Source: UBA4661 sp002405405
Lineage (GTDB): Bacteria; Bacteroidota; Ignavibacteria; Kapaibacteriales; UBA4661
Length of the DNA: 26,211 bases
Reading direction: 5' to 3'
Assembly (NCBI GenBank): GCA_036847245.1
Contig: DAIUAL010000017.1
Location: forward strand, 1-26,211
This document shows, in pieces, positions 6,838-14,014 of this stretch; the stretch's first letter is position 1, and each line of letters opens with the position of its first letter. A model generated the notes under the pieces. The model saw only the letters and a program-made list of their open reading frames with translations. It ran no database searches and had not been told where the DNA came from. The position numbers were made by a program, and so were the translations under genes.

Positions 6838-9489
6838 ATGTACAAAGGTATATTCAAATTTTTACCTCGCTTGTGTTCATTAATCTGGATACATGTTATA
6901 TCTCTGATATTTATTTTAAGATGCTTGAATGCTCAACCCCTTGCTAATGGTATGTCGGCGGTCAGCGTTCTTGGCCAGTCTGATTTTACGCTTGGAAGTA
7001 TAGCGCGCGGAGTTACACTCAGTATTCCGACATCTATTGCCGTTGATATAGCAACTGGTAAAGTATTTGTGGCAGACTGGGGCAACAATCGTGTCTTGCG
7101 ATATTCTTCGACTGAAGCACTCCAAACAGGAAGTAGTGCTGAAGCTGTATTCGGACAGCCAGACATGTTTTCTAATTCTATCAATAATGGCGGACTTTCC
7201 GCGAACACGTTATTTACTCCTCGCAGTGTAGCAGTCGATAACTTAGGGAATTTATATGTTGCAGATGCTGGTAACAATAGAGTCCTACGCTATGCAAATG
7301 CAGCAAATGTAATAACGGGTGTCAACACATTCGCAACAGCAGTATTCGGTCAGCCAAATATGACTTCAAGCTCTGCTAACAACGGCGGTGTTTCTGCAAG
7401 TAGCTTGAGCTTTCCAACTAGTGTGGCGATTGACGCACTAGGTAATCTCTACGTTGCAGATGGTGCGAATAATCGTGTTCTGAGATATTCTAATGCTGCA
7501 ACAGCTGTAGCTAATACTCCAGCTATTACGGTTTTCGGTCAGTCGAATATGTTCTCGAACGCTGTAAACAGTGGTGGACTTTCTGCAAGTACATTAAACC
7601 GTCCTCTCGGAGTAGCAATTGATAGGTTAGGAAATATATATGTAGCAGATAGCTTCAACAACCGTGTACTACGCTACTCGAATGCGACAACGGCAACAAA
7701 TGGTATATCGGCATCAGCTGTTTTTGGTCAACCGGATATGGTTTCAAATGTTATCAATAATGGTGGACTTTCTGCTAGTACTTTGAACAGTCCAAATGGA
7801 CTAATAACTGATAGTTTTGGAAATCTTTATGTTGCAGATCAAGGTAATAGCCGAGTTCTAAGATATGTAAATTCTGCCACAGCGGTAACGGGCGCAAGCA
7901 CATCTGCGACTATAGTATTTGGTCAGCCAAATATGTTTGCTAACATACCCAACAATGGCGGAATTAATGCAAGTACATTGAATAATCCACGAGGTGTCGC
8001 AATTGACGGATCAAGAAACTTATACATCGTGGATACTGATAATAGCCGTGTTCTACGTTATGCAAATGTAACATCCGCTAATACAGGTGCTTCCGCAACT
8101 TCGGTGATGGGGCAATTTGTATTTGTTAATGGATCCTCAAATATGATTTCGCCTGAAAGACTAAACTCACCCTCATTTATTGCTATTGACCAAACTACAG
8201 GTAAGGTCTTTGTCTCGGATGCAAATAATCACCGTGTCTTGCGATATACTTCTGTTCAAGCACTTCGGACAGGGGGCAGTGCTGAGGCAGTATTCGGTCA
8301 ACCGGATATGTTCTCTAACATCGCCAATAATGGCGGTGTTTCTGCATATACACTAAATAATCCTCAAGGTTTAGCGATTGATGGAGTAGGAAATCTATAT
8401 GTTGCGGATAATTTCAATCATCGCATCTTACGCTACACAAATGCGGTGACAGCAATTAGTGGAGCAGGTGCGTCGGCAGTGTTTGGTCAGCCGGATATGA
8501 TTTCGCGTGTTGCAAACAATGGCGGACGCTCTGCAAGTTCATTGAACCAGCCTCAGGGTATAGTTACTGATATGGCCGGGAATTTATATGTAGCAGACAA
8601 CTTGAATCATCGTATTCTTCGCTATTCGAATGCTGCGACATCCGCTACAGGAATCAGCACAATAGCATCTGCAGTATTTGGTCAACCAGATATGACCTCA
8701 GGTGTTGGGAATAATGGAGGGCGTTCTTCAAATACATTGAACGGACCTAGAGATGTTAGAACTGATCAGATAGGAAATCTCTATGTCTCAGATTGGGGTA
8801 ACAATCGCATTCTACGCTATGCAAATGTGGCGACAGCAGTAACTGGAGTCAGTACATCAGCAACGATGGTGTTTGGTCAACCGAATATGACATTGGGTAC
8901 AGCTGGACGCTCTGCAAACACATTGAATTCCCCTTTCGGTATAGAGATTGATGGTCTTGGAAATCTGTATGTCGGGGATTCAAATAATAACCGTGTTGTA
9001 GTTTATGCAAATGTGGCAACAGCTGTAGTGAGTAGCTCAGCTTCGATGGCCATAGCCGTAATCGGGCAATTAGACATGCTGTCAGGTACAGCCAATAACG
9101 GTGGTCGTTCTGCAAGTACATTGAATCAACCGCAGGGGGTAGCGATTGACAGAGTTGGAAATCTGTATGTTGCAGATAATGCAAATAATCGTGTGCTCAG
9201 ATATGTGATAAGTACTCCGAGTAGCGTGAACCTACCGATACAGGATTCGCATGTAATTTATCCAAATCCCGTGAGCGAAGAAATACAAATTCGTTTTTCT
9301 ACCAAGCGTACCGAAGACACAAAAGTGAGCATGGTGAACATGCTTGGTCAAACGATGATGGTGCAAATCGCTCCACGCGCCAGTGAGGTATTGACCTTGA
9401 ATATCGGTAGATTACCAAGCGGTACCTATCGTGTGGTGATTCAAGATAGTCGAGGTATCGCAACACAGCAATTGGTCGTGTTGCGGTAG
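6838..9489 (+). CDS. Secreted NHL-repeat beta-propeller protein with T9SS sorting domain
   Basis: An 883-residue exported protein. The N terminus has a basic start and a hydrophobic run (about residues 14-31) ending in CLNAQ, a plausible Sec signal peptide. Residues about 44-790 hold twelve NHL repeats of 55-66 residues with the consensus GNLYVADxxNNRVLRY, linked by FGQPDM, NNGG and SA-STLN segments. Repeats 1 and 7 share a variant form (TGKVFV, then AL-TG-SAEAVFGQPDMFSN), so the protein looks like a duplicated six-blade propeller. The last 80 residues (from about 804, VIYPNPVSEE through LPSGTYRVVIQD to VVLR) form a type A T9SS C-terminal domain, implying export across the outer membrane and surface attachment or release. 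NHL propellers bind proteins, carbohydrates or RNA; no ligand can be assigned. It is monocistronic between two terminators. Confidence 0.88.
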   Translation: MYKGIFKFLPRLCSLIWIHVISLIFILRCLNAQPLANGMSAVSVLGQSDFTLGSIARGVTLSIPTSIAVDIATGKVFVADWGNNRVLRYSSTEALQTGSSAEAVFGQPDMFSNSINNGGLSANTLFTPRSVAVDNLGNLYVADAGNNRVLRYANAANVITGVNTFATAVFGQPNMTSSSANNGGVSASSLSFPTSVAIDALGNLYVADGANNRVLRYSNAATAVANTPAITVFGQSNMFSNAVNSGGLSASTLNRPLGVAIDRLGNIYVADSFNNRVLRYSNATTATNGISASAVFGQPDMVSNVINNGGLSASTLNSPNGLITDSFGNLYVADQGNSRVLRYVNSATAVTGASTSATIVFGQPNMFANIPNNGGINASTLNNPRGVAIDGSRNLYIVDTDNSRVLRYANVTSANTGASATSVMGQFVFVNGSSNMISPERLNSPSFIAIDQTTGKVFVSDANNHRVLRYTSVQALRTGGSAEAVFGQPDMFSNIANNGGVSAYTLNNPQGLAIDGVGNLYVADNFNHRILRYTNAVTAISGAGASAVFGQPDMISRVANNGGRSASSLNQPQGIVTDMAGNLYVADNLNHRILRYSNAATSATGISTIASAVFGQPDMTSGVGNNGGRSSNTLNGPRDVRTDQIGNLYVSDWGNNRILRYANVATAVTGVSTSATMVFGQPNMTLGTAGRSANTLNSPFGIEIDGLGNLYVGDSNNNRVVVYANVATAVVSSSASMAIAVIGQLDMLSGTANNGGRSASTLNQPQGVAIDRVGNLYVADNANNRVLRYVISTPSSVNLPIQDSHVIYPNPVSEEIQIRFSTKRTEDTKVSMVNMLGQTMMVQIAPRASEVLTLNIGRLPSGTYRVVIQDSRGIATQQLVVLR
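6967..9210 (+). repeat. Twelve degenerate NHL coding repeats in two six-repeat blocks
   Basis: The twelve repeats are about 170-200 bp each and diverged. The first block runs from about 6967 (VLGQ) and the second from about 8104 (VMGQ), a period of about 1137 bp. The first repeat of each block carries the same distinctive segment TGKVFV-D, unlike the other ten, which read GNLY/GNIY or similar. This supports duplication of a whole six-repeat unit rather than single-repeat expansion only. Confidence 0.65.
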
Positions 9490-9508
9490 TTGCTTTTAAC
9501 AAGCAGGT

Positions 9509-9563
9509 AACGCAAAATGGAGCAGAATCGCTCCTGTTCCCTTTATTGTTTTGTTGCGTTTTA
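9509..9563 (+). terminator. Hairpin after the NHL-repeat gene, probable terminator
   Basis: AACGCAA at 9509-9515 pairs with TTGCGTT at 9554-9560. Inside it a second stem, GGAGC at 9519-9523 with GCTCC at 9530-9534, can form. It starts 20 bases after the TAG of the NHL-repeat gene and a short TTTT tract overlaps its end. The structure is looser than the other two terminators in the window. Confidence 0.45.
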
Positions 9564-9567
9564 ATTG

Positions 9568-9745
9568 TAGAGACATAGCATGCTTCGACTAGCTCAGCAC
9601 GCCATGTGGTGTATTCCTACATTTACGAGTTTTTCACGAACGATTTTTGTTTGATGCAAGGGCTGTTAGATTGCGGGGTCAAGCCCTCAATGACGGGTCT
9701 GTGGGGGCGAATCCGCGTGTTAGCCCGTGCAAAGAATATTTTCGT
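9568..9745 (+). repeat. Non-coding stretch with REP-like palindromic fragments
   Basis: No credible gene is seen between 9490 and the trp promoter. The stretch holds short imperfect palindromes: TTGCGGGG at 9671-9678 with CCCTCAA at 9684-9690, and GGGGCGAA near 9704-9711 with TTAGCCC near 9720-9726. It also contains CTTCGACTAGCTCAGCA at 9587-9603, a phrase that resembles dispersed intergenic repeats in many bacterial genomes (from memory, not searched). It is best read as decayed intergenic repeat DNA. Copy number cannot be judged from this window because no second copy is present. Confidence 0.35.
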
Positions 9746-9782
9746 GAAGGGCAGGTATATTACCCACCAAAACATTTTTTTC

Positions 9783-9813
9783 TTGACTTTGGTTGTAAAG
9801 ACCATTACATTTG
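9783..9813 (+). promoter_or_regulatory. Promoter of the trp-aro operon
   Basis: TTGACT at 9783-9788 and TACATTTG at 9806-9813. The -10/-7 box matches the Bacteroidota TAnnTTTG consensus exactly, and the distance from the TTG to this box is 20 bases. A start site near 9818-9822 would leave about 39 bases before the leader-peptide ATG at 9859 and about 190 bases to the attenuator U-tract, lengths normal for an amino-acid attenuator. Confidence 0.6.
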
Positions 9814-9858
9814 CTCCGTAACTTTTTAACGCACAAACATAAACGTATTTATCTCCTG

Positions 9859-9945
9859 ATGATAACCACACGCCCGACATATTATTTTTGGTGGTTTTAT
9901 TTTACCTCGACTCCGACGGTAACAGCGAGATATTGCACTCCATGA
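9859..9945 (+). CDS. Aromatic leader peptide of the trp-aro operon (trpL-like)
   Basis: A 28-codon reading frame, too short for routine gene calling, runs from ATG 9859 to TGA 9943-9945. Residues 8-15, bases 9880-9903, are YYFWWFYF: three Tyr, three Phe and two adjacent Trp codons without interruption. One more Tyr occurs at residue 25. The last Phe codon abuts the 5' arm of a hairpin, and the peptide ends 35 bases before the terminator stem. The frame lies between a promoter and an attenuator, directly upstream of a gene set that makes chorismate and tryptophan. Known leader peptides such as TrpL, PheL and the Phe/Tyr-rich leaders of DAHP synthase or pheST genes sense one or two amino acids; this one mixes all three. 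The ATG has no Shine-Dalgarno, like many starts here, and it is the only ATG upstream in this frame. Confidence 0.82.
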   Translation: MITTRPTYYFWWFYFTSTPTVTARYCTP

Positions 9946-10015
9946 AACAACAACACTGCAAGACAATCTCACAAAAGCAAAACCCGCTGTTACAACTCCA
10001 ACAGCGGGTTTTTTT
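9902..10015 (+). promoter_or_regulatory. Transcription attenuator: protector, antiterminator and terminator segments
   Basis: Four mutually exclusive RNA segments are visible. Segment 1, TTACCTCG (9902-9909), pairs with CGA-c-GGTAA (9914-9922) as an 8-bp protector hairpin with one bulge. Segment 2, GTAACAGCG (9919-9927), overlaps that hairpin and is a perfect 9-bp complement of CGCTGTTAC (9985-9993). That segment 3 is the 5' arm of the terminator, which otherwise pairs with segment 4 (10000-10010). A ribosome waiting at the aromatic codons (9880-9903) would cover segment 1, leave segment 2 free to form the antiterminator, and let transcription reach trpE. Fast translation to the TGA at 9943 would mask segment 2 and favour termination. 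The pairings are read directly; the mechanism follows the established E. coli trp model. Confidence 0.82.
9979..10015 (+). terminator. Attenuator terminator hairpin before trpE
   Basis: AAAACCCGCTGTT (9979-9991) and AACAGCGGGTTTT (10000-10012) form a 13-bp perfect stem with an 8-base loop. The T-run 10009-10015 follows. It is the strongest intrinsic terminator in the window, yet sits 43 bases before the trpE start. That placement makes it a regulated attenuator rather than an end-of-operon terminator. Confidence 0.88.
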
Positions 10016-10057
10016 ATGACCAAATGAAATCACACTCACATTCTTTGTATTCTTTTT

Positions 10058-11491
10058 ATGACTGTCAAACCAACGACATACAGTATTGCCACATCGCACA
10101 AGCGTTTGCTTGCCGACACGGTTACGCCAATCAATGTGTATATGCGGCTTCGTGATTATTTTCCATTTACGATTCTTCTCGAGAGTTCTGACTATCGTGC
10201 AGTGGAGAACAGCTATTCGTACATCTGTGTAAATCCGATTGCTACGCTCATGATTGAGCGCAAAGAGCAGGATATGAAGGCACGATATGTATTTCCCGAT
10301 GGTATGACACAAACAAGGACTGTTGCACAACGTACAGGGTTTCGCGAGACAGTGGAAGAGTTTATCGGTCATTTTTCGGTGGAGCAATTGCCATACCCCT
10401 TTTACCATGCAGGGTTGTTTGGTTACATCAACTACGATGCTGTGCAGTGCATGGAGAATATTGCGATTGAAGAACAAACAGATGCAATACGAACGATGCC
10501 GGACTGCCGTTTTTCGTTGTATGAATTTGTGATTGTGTTTCAACATTTTAAGAATGAACTCTACATTTTTCATAACACGTGCGATGGCATTGCCACCGAA
10601 ACAAGTTTAGACGACATGATGAATATCCTGCGGAATGCGGTAGGGATTTCACACCGCTTTACCATGGTGGGGGAAGAGTCGTCGAATTTTTCTAATGATG
10701 AATTCAAGTCAACCCTGACAACAGCCATGAAACACATTCATCGTGGCGATGTCTTCCAATTAGTGCTATCACGACGATTCTCTCAAAAGTTTGCCGGTGA
10801 TGATTTTACCGTCTATCGCGCCTTGCGGACAATCAATCCTTCGCCCTATCTCTTTTACTTCGATTATGGCAAGTATCGCTTATTTGGTTCATCACCAGAA
10901 GCACAAATCATGATTCGTAATGGAGAAGCGTCAATTATGCCGATTGCCGGAACATTTCGTAGAACCGGCGATGATGAAGCAGATCGTGCTCTAGCTGAAA
11001 AACTGAAAGCGGACCCAAAAGAAAATGCCGAACATGTTATGCTCGTTGATTTAGCACGGAATGATCTCAGTCGTCATTGCGATCATGTTCGTGTAGAAAA
11101 ATTCAAGGAGATTCAATTCTATTCGCATGTCATTCACCTTGTGTCATCTGTCAAAGGAAGAGTGCGTGACTCTTCGCCTTTTGATATTGTTGCTGATACA
11201 TTTCCTGCCGGAACGCTCTCCGGTGCGCCAAAGCATCGTGCCATGCAGTTAATTGCCGAATATGAACAGGGTAACCGTGGCTTCTACGGCGGTTCGATTG
11301 GTGTGATGGATTTTCAAGGAAACTTCAATCATGCAATTATGATTCGTTCGTTTTTCAGTCAGAATAACACCTTGCATTATCAAGCAGGAGCGGGCTTGGT
11401 AGCAGATTCTGTTATCGAGAGCGAAGCACAGGAAGTCCATAACAAATTGCTTGCTTTAAAAAAAGCATTGGCATTTGCCGAAACGATGTAA
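10058..11491 (+). CDS. trpE: Anthranilate synthase component I
   Basis: A 477-residue chorismate-utilising subunit that, with TrpG, converts chorismate and glutamine to anthranilate, the first committed step to Trp. The N-terminal LLESS motif (residues 40-44) corresponds to the Trp feedback-binding site, so allosteric inhibition by Trp is expected. The C-terminal catalytic domain shows PIAGTFRRTGDDEADRAL, HVMLVDLARNDLSRH, PAGTLSGAPKHRAM and GFYGGSIGVMDFQG, all standard. Length is typical. The PIAGTxRR motif points to anthranilate rather than aminodeoxychorismate synthase, as does the trp context. It is the first structural gene after the attenuator, and trpG follows after 31 bp. Confidence 0.95.
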   Translation: MTVKPTTYSIATSHKRLLADTVTPINVYMRLRDYFPFTILLESSDYRAVENSYSYICVNPIATLMIERKEQDMKARYVFPDGMTQTRTVAQRTGFRETVEEFIGHFSVEQLPYPFYHAGLFGYINYDAVQCMENIAIEEQTDAIRTMPDCRFSLYEFVIVFQHFKNELYIFHNTCDGIATETSLDDMMNILRNAVGISHRFTMVGEESSNFSNDEFKSTLTTAMKHIHRGDVFQLVLSRRFSQKFAGDDFTVYRALRTINPSPYLFYFDYGKYRLFGSSPEAQIMIRNGEASIMPIAGTFRRTGDDEADRALAEKLKADPKENAEHVMLVDLARNDLSRHCDHVRVEKFKEIQFYSHVIHLVSSVKGRVRDSSPFDIVADTFPAGTLSGAPKHRAMQLIAEYEQGNRGFYGGSIGVMDFQGNFNHAIMIRSFFSQNNTLHYQAGAGLVADSVIESEAQEVHNKLLALKKALAFAETM

Positions 11492-11522
11492 GAACAATTT
11501 TTCACATGATTCCTTCTTCTGT

Positions 11523-12086
11523 ATGCGTCTTCTTGTTCTCGATAATTACGATTCTTTTACGTTCAATCTCGTGCATATTCTACGGGCAGATGGTGCGGAT
11601 CTCGATGTACGTCGCAATGACGAGATTGCCCTTGCCGACATTGCACTCTACGATAAAATTTTGATTTCACCGGGTCCCGGTATCCCTTCGGAAGCAGGTG
11701 TTCTGCCTGAACTCTTACGAACATACTCAACGACAAAAGACATTTTTGGCGTGTGTTTAGGATTACAAGCAATCGGTGAATCTTTTGGTGGTACACTCCA
11801 CAATTTAGAGCGTGTCATGCACGGCGTAGCAACTCCTGTTCGCGTTGTAGAAGAGGATGTGCTTTTTCGGAATGTGCCGGAGCAATTCATGGCGGGGCGG
11901 TATCATTCGTGGGTGGTAAATCGCGAAGGACTGCCGGAGTGTTTAACGATTACTGCTGTTGATGAAAAAGGATTTATCATGGGATTACACCACAAGACCT
12001 TGCGGATTCGCGGTGTACAATTTCATCCTGAATCGGTGCTTACCGAACATGGAACGACAATGGTGTTGAATTGGTTGCACAATTGA
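11523..12086 (+). CDS. trpG: Anthranilate synthase component II (glutamine amidotransferase)
   Basis: A 187-residue class I glutamine amidotransferase that supplies ammonia to TrpE. The start is placed at ATG 11523, giving MRLLVLDNYDSFTFNLV, the exact conserved N terminus. An ATG at 11475 would add 16 unconserved residues and overlap trpE. The nucleophile is Cys78 in FGVCLGLQAIGE, and the other triad members are His168 and Glu170 in QFHPES. SPGPGIP at about residues 49-55 forms the oxyanion strand. The gene could also serve as PabA for folate synthesis, as in other bacteria with a single copy, but that cannot be judged here. A 78-bp gap precedes trpD. Confidence 0.94.
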   Translation: MRLLVLDNYDSFTFNLVHILRADGADLDVRRNDEIALADIALYDKILISPGPGIPSEAGVLPELLRTYSTTKDIFGVCLGLQAIGESFGGTLHNLERVMHGVATPVRVVEEDVLFRNVPEQFMAGRYHSWVVNREGLPECLTITAVDEKGFIMGLHHKTLRIRGVQFHPESVLTEHGTTMVLNWLHN

Positions 12087-12164
12087 TGAAATGCTGTTCA
12101 ATACACTACTCCTTCCACTGAATACTGTACACAATCTTCTTTACGATTATTTTTTTCAAAGATC

Positions 12165-13169
12165 ATGGCAACAAGCGGTAAAGAATTGATTCAAGAACTT
12201 GCGATGTTCAAGACATTAAGCAGAGAAGAAACACGGCAACTCATGTTTGATATGTCGCGTGGAGCATACAACGAAGCACAGATTGCAGCGATCCTGACCA
12301 TCTTTATGGTACGCCCGGTAACAGTAGAAGAGCTTGCAGGATTGCGCTCGGCATTGCTTGAATTATGTGTCAAGGTGAATCTTGCCGACTATGATGCAAT
12401 GGATGTCTGTGGTACCGGTGGTGATGGAAAGAATACGTTTAATATTTCAACCACTTCTGCCTTTGTTGTTGCCGGAGCCGGAATGCCGGTTATAAAACAT
12501 GGTAATTATGGTGTGTCTTCGCAATCAGGCTCCTCTAATGTCATTGAGCATCTTGGATATGTGTTCTCCAGCGAAGAAGACCAGCTCAAAAAAGAATTGG
12601 ATAAAGCCAATATCACTTTTCTTCATGCTCCACTGTTTCACCCGGCAATGAAAGTGGTGGCTCCTGTTCGTAAACAACTTGGTATGAAAACCGTGTTTAA
12701 TATGCTTGGACCACTTGTCAATCCCGCGCATGTACGTACGCGCTTGGCAGGTGTGTGGAGCTTGCAGGTAGCACGTTTATATCGCGATGTTCTTGCGGAT
12801 ACCGATGAGCAATGGATGATTGTTCGCGGTCTTGATGGTTATGACGAAATCTCGCTTACGGGTGAATGTTTAACAGTGTTGAATGACCAAGAAATGATAT
12901 TGAGTGCGGAATCATTCGGTTTTGAACCGCTCACGCATAAAGATCTTGCCGGCGGAACACCGGCTCATAACGCAAAAATTATGTTGAATGTCTTACAAGG
13001 CAATGCAACACATGCTCAGATGAATGTAACGATTGCCAATGCCTCAGCCGCACTTGTATGCGCGGGGCGAGCAAAAACACTTCTTGAGGGTGTTGCAATG
13101 GCTCAAGAATCAATACAATCCGGTAAAGCATATTCTTCTTTTCTTAATCTTTTGGAGGCATCACGATGA
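12165..13169 (+). CDS. trpD: Anthranilate phosphoribosyltransferase
   Basis: A 334-residue enzyme that joins anthranilate to PRPP, giving phosphoribosyl-anthranilate. The PRPP-binding GTGGDG is at residues 83-88, followed by NTFNISTTSA, and KHGNYGVSS lies at 111-119. MLGPLVNPA and GLDGYDEISLTG are further family matches. Length is normal (about 330-345). The alternative thymidine phosphorylase-like members of this fold lack the DVCGTGGDG context. The last four bases overlap the trpC start (ATGA), and a GGAGG inside the end of trpD serves as trpC's ribosome-binding site. Confidence 0.95.
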   Translation: MATSGKELIQELAMFKTLSREETRQLMFDMSRGAYNEAQIAAILTIFMVRPVTVEELAGLRSALLELCVKVNLADYDAMDVCGTGGDGKNTFNISTTSAFVVAGAGMPVIKHGNYGVSSQSGSSNVIEHLGYVFSSEEDQLKKELDKANITFLHAPLFHPAMKVVAPVRKQLGMKTVFNMLGPLVNPAHVRTRLAGVWSLQVARLYRDVLADTDEQWMIVRGLDGYDEISLTGECLTVLNDQEMILSAESFGFEPLTHKDLAGGTPAHNAKIMLNVLQGNATHAQMNVTIANASAALVCAGRAKTLLEGVAMAQESIQSGKAYSSFLNLLEASR

Positions 13170-14011
13170 GTACGCAGAACAATATTCTAGCAACGATTCT
13201 CGAACGCAAGCGCGCAGAAGTTGCTGAACGCAAACAACTTTTCCCGACAGCCTTGTTGGAGCGAAGCGAGTATTTCAAAACACCGACGGTTTCGCTTGCA
13301 CGGTATATTCGCCGTGCTGACAAGCATGGTATTATTGCAGAATTTAAACGTAAATCACCCTCAAAGGGTGTTATCAACAAGTATGCAAGTGTTGATCAGG
13401 TATCGGTTGGGTATATGCAGTCAGGTGCATCAGCACTCTCAATTCTCACGGATACAGATTTCTTTGGCGGTAGCTTAAATGATCTGAAATCAGCACGCAA
13501 GTACAACTACTGTCCGATTCTTCGCAAAGATTTTATTATTGATGAGTACCAAATTGTCGAAGCTCGTTCGCATGGTGCTGATGCGATTCTGTTGATTGCT
13601 TCTGCACTTACACCGGAGCAAACACGAGTGTTGGCAGAATGTGCGCATGGCTTGCAAATGGAAGTCTTACTCGAAGTACATTCTCAAGAAGAGTTGAACT
13701 CTCATATCCATCCGCTTGTGCATTTGGTTGGGGTGAACAGTCGTAATCTTTCAACGTTTGAAACATCACTCGACATTGCCCATGCTTTGGTTGAACATAT
13801 TCCTGATGAATTCACAGCAATTGCCGAAAGCGGTTTACGCACTCCGGCAGATGTTCTTGCTTTGCGGAATGCGGGTTATCATGGTTTCTTGATAGGTGAA
13901 ACCTTCATGCGTCATGTACGTCCTGAAGTGCAATGCAAAGAATTCATTCAAGAGCTTGCGCGTCATTCGATGCAAAGTACAACAACACAATCGCGAGCAC
14001 AGGCGGCATAA
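13166..14011 (+). CDS. trpC: Indole-3-glycerol-phosphate synthase
   Basis: A 281-residue TIM-barrel enzyme that cyclises carboxyphenylamino-deoxyribulose phosphate to indole-glycerol phosphate. IAEFKRKSPSKG spans residues about 57-68 with the catalytic lysine at 61. LRKDFIIDEYQ, ILLIASAL, GVNSRNLSTFE and AESGLRTP are the other conserved strands, and GFLIGETFM near the C terminus is the phosphate-binding strand. It is monofunctional: trpF is a separate gene three bases downstream. The start uses GGAGG about eight bases upstream and couples to trpD through an ATGA overlap. The extra C-terminal residues are low-complexity (STTTQSRAQAA). Confidence 0.95.
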   Translation: MSTQNNILATILERKRAEVAERKQLFPTALLERSEYFKTPTVSLARYIRRADKHGIIAEFKRKSPSKGVINKYASVDQVSVGYMQSGASALSILTDTDFFGGSLNDLKSARKYNYCPILRKDFIIDEYQIVEARSHGADAILLIASALTPEQTRVLAECAHGLQMEVLLEVHSQEELNSHIHPLVHLVGVNSRNLSTFETSLDIAHALVEHIPDEFTAIAESGLRTPADVLALRNAGYHGFLIGETFMRHVRPEVQCKEFIQELARHSMQSTTTQSRAQAA

Positions 14012-14014
14012 ACT

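Noticed and set aside
6967..9210. CRISPR-like or tandem non-coding repeat array
   Set aside because: The repeats are coding, degenerate at third positions, about 170-200 bp long and keep one open frame with NHL motifs.
9660..9745. tRNA or small structured RNA gene
   Set aside because: The palindromes do not assemble into a cloverleaf, and no T-loop GTTCRANNC or terminal CCA stem is visible.
9606..9829. Small protein genes in the NHL-trpE gap
   Set aside because: The short frames there overlap the palindromic repeats, have no family resemblance and run into the trp promoter; only the 9859 leader ORF has supporting context.
9859..10057. T-box riboswitch or TRAP-binding leader in front of trpE
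   Set aside because: I see no T-box core sequence and no series of evenly spaced GAG/TAG triplets. The overlapping protector/antiterminator/terminator pairs and the aromatic ORF explain the region better.
11475..11522. Longer TrpG starting inside trpE
   Set aside because: The extra 16 residues are unlike any TrpG N terminus, while ATG 11523 gives the conserved beginning.
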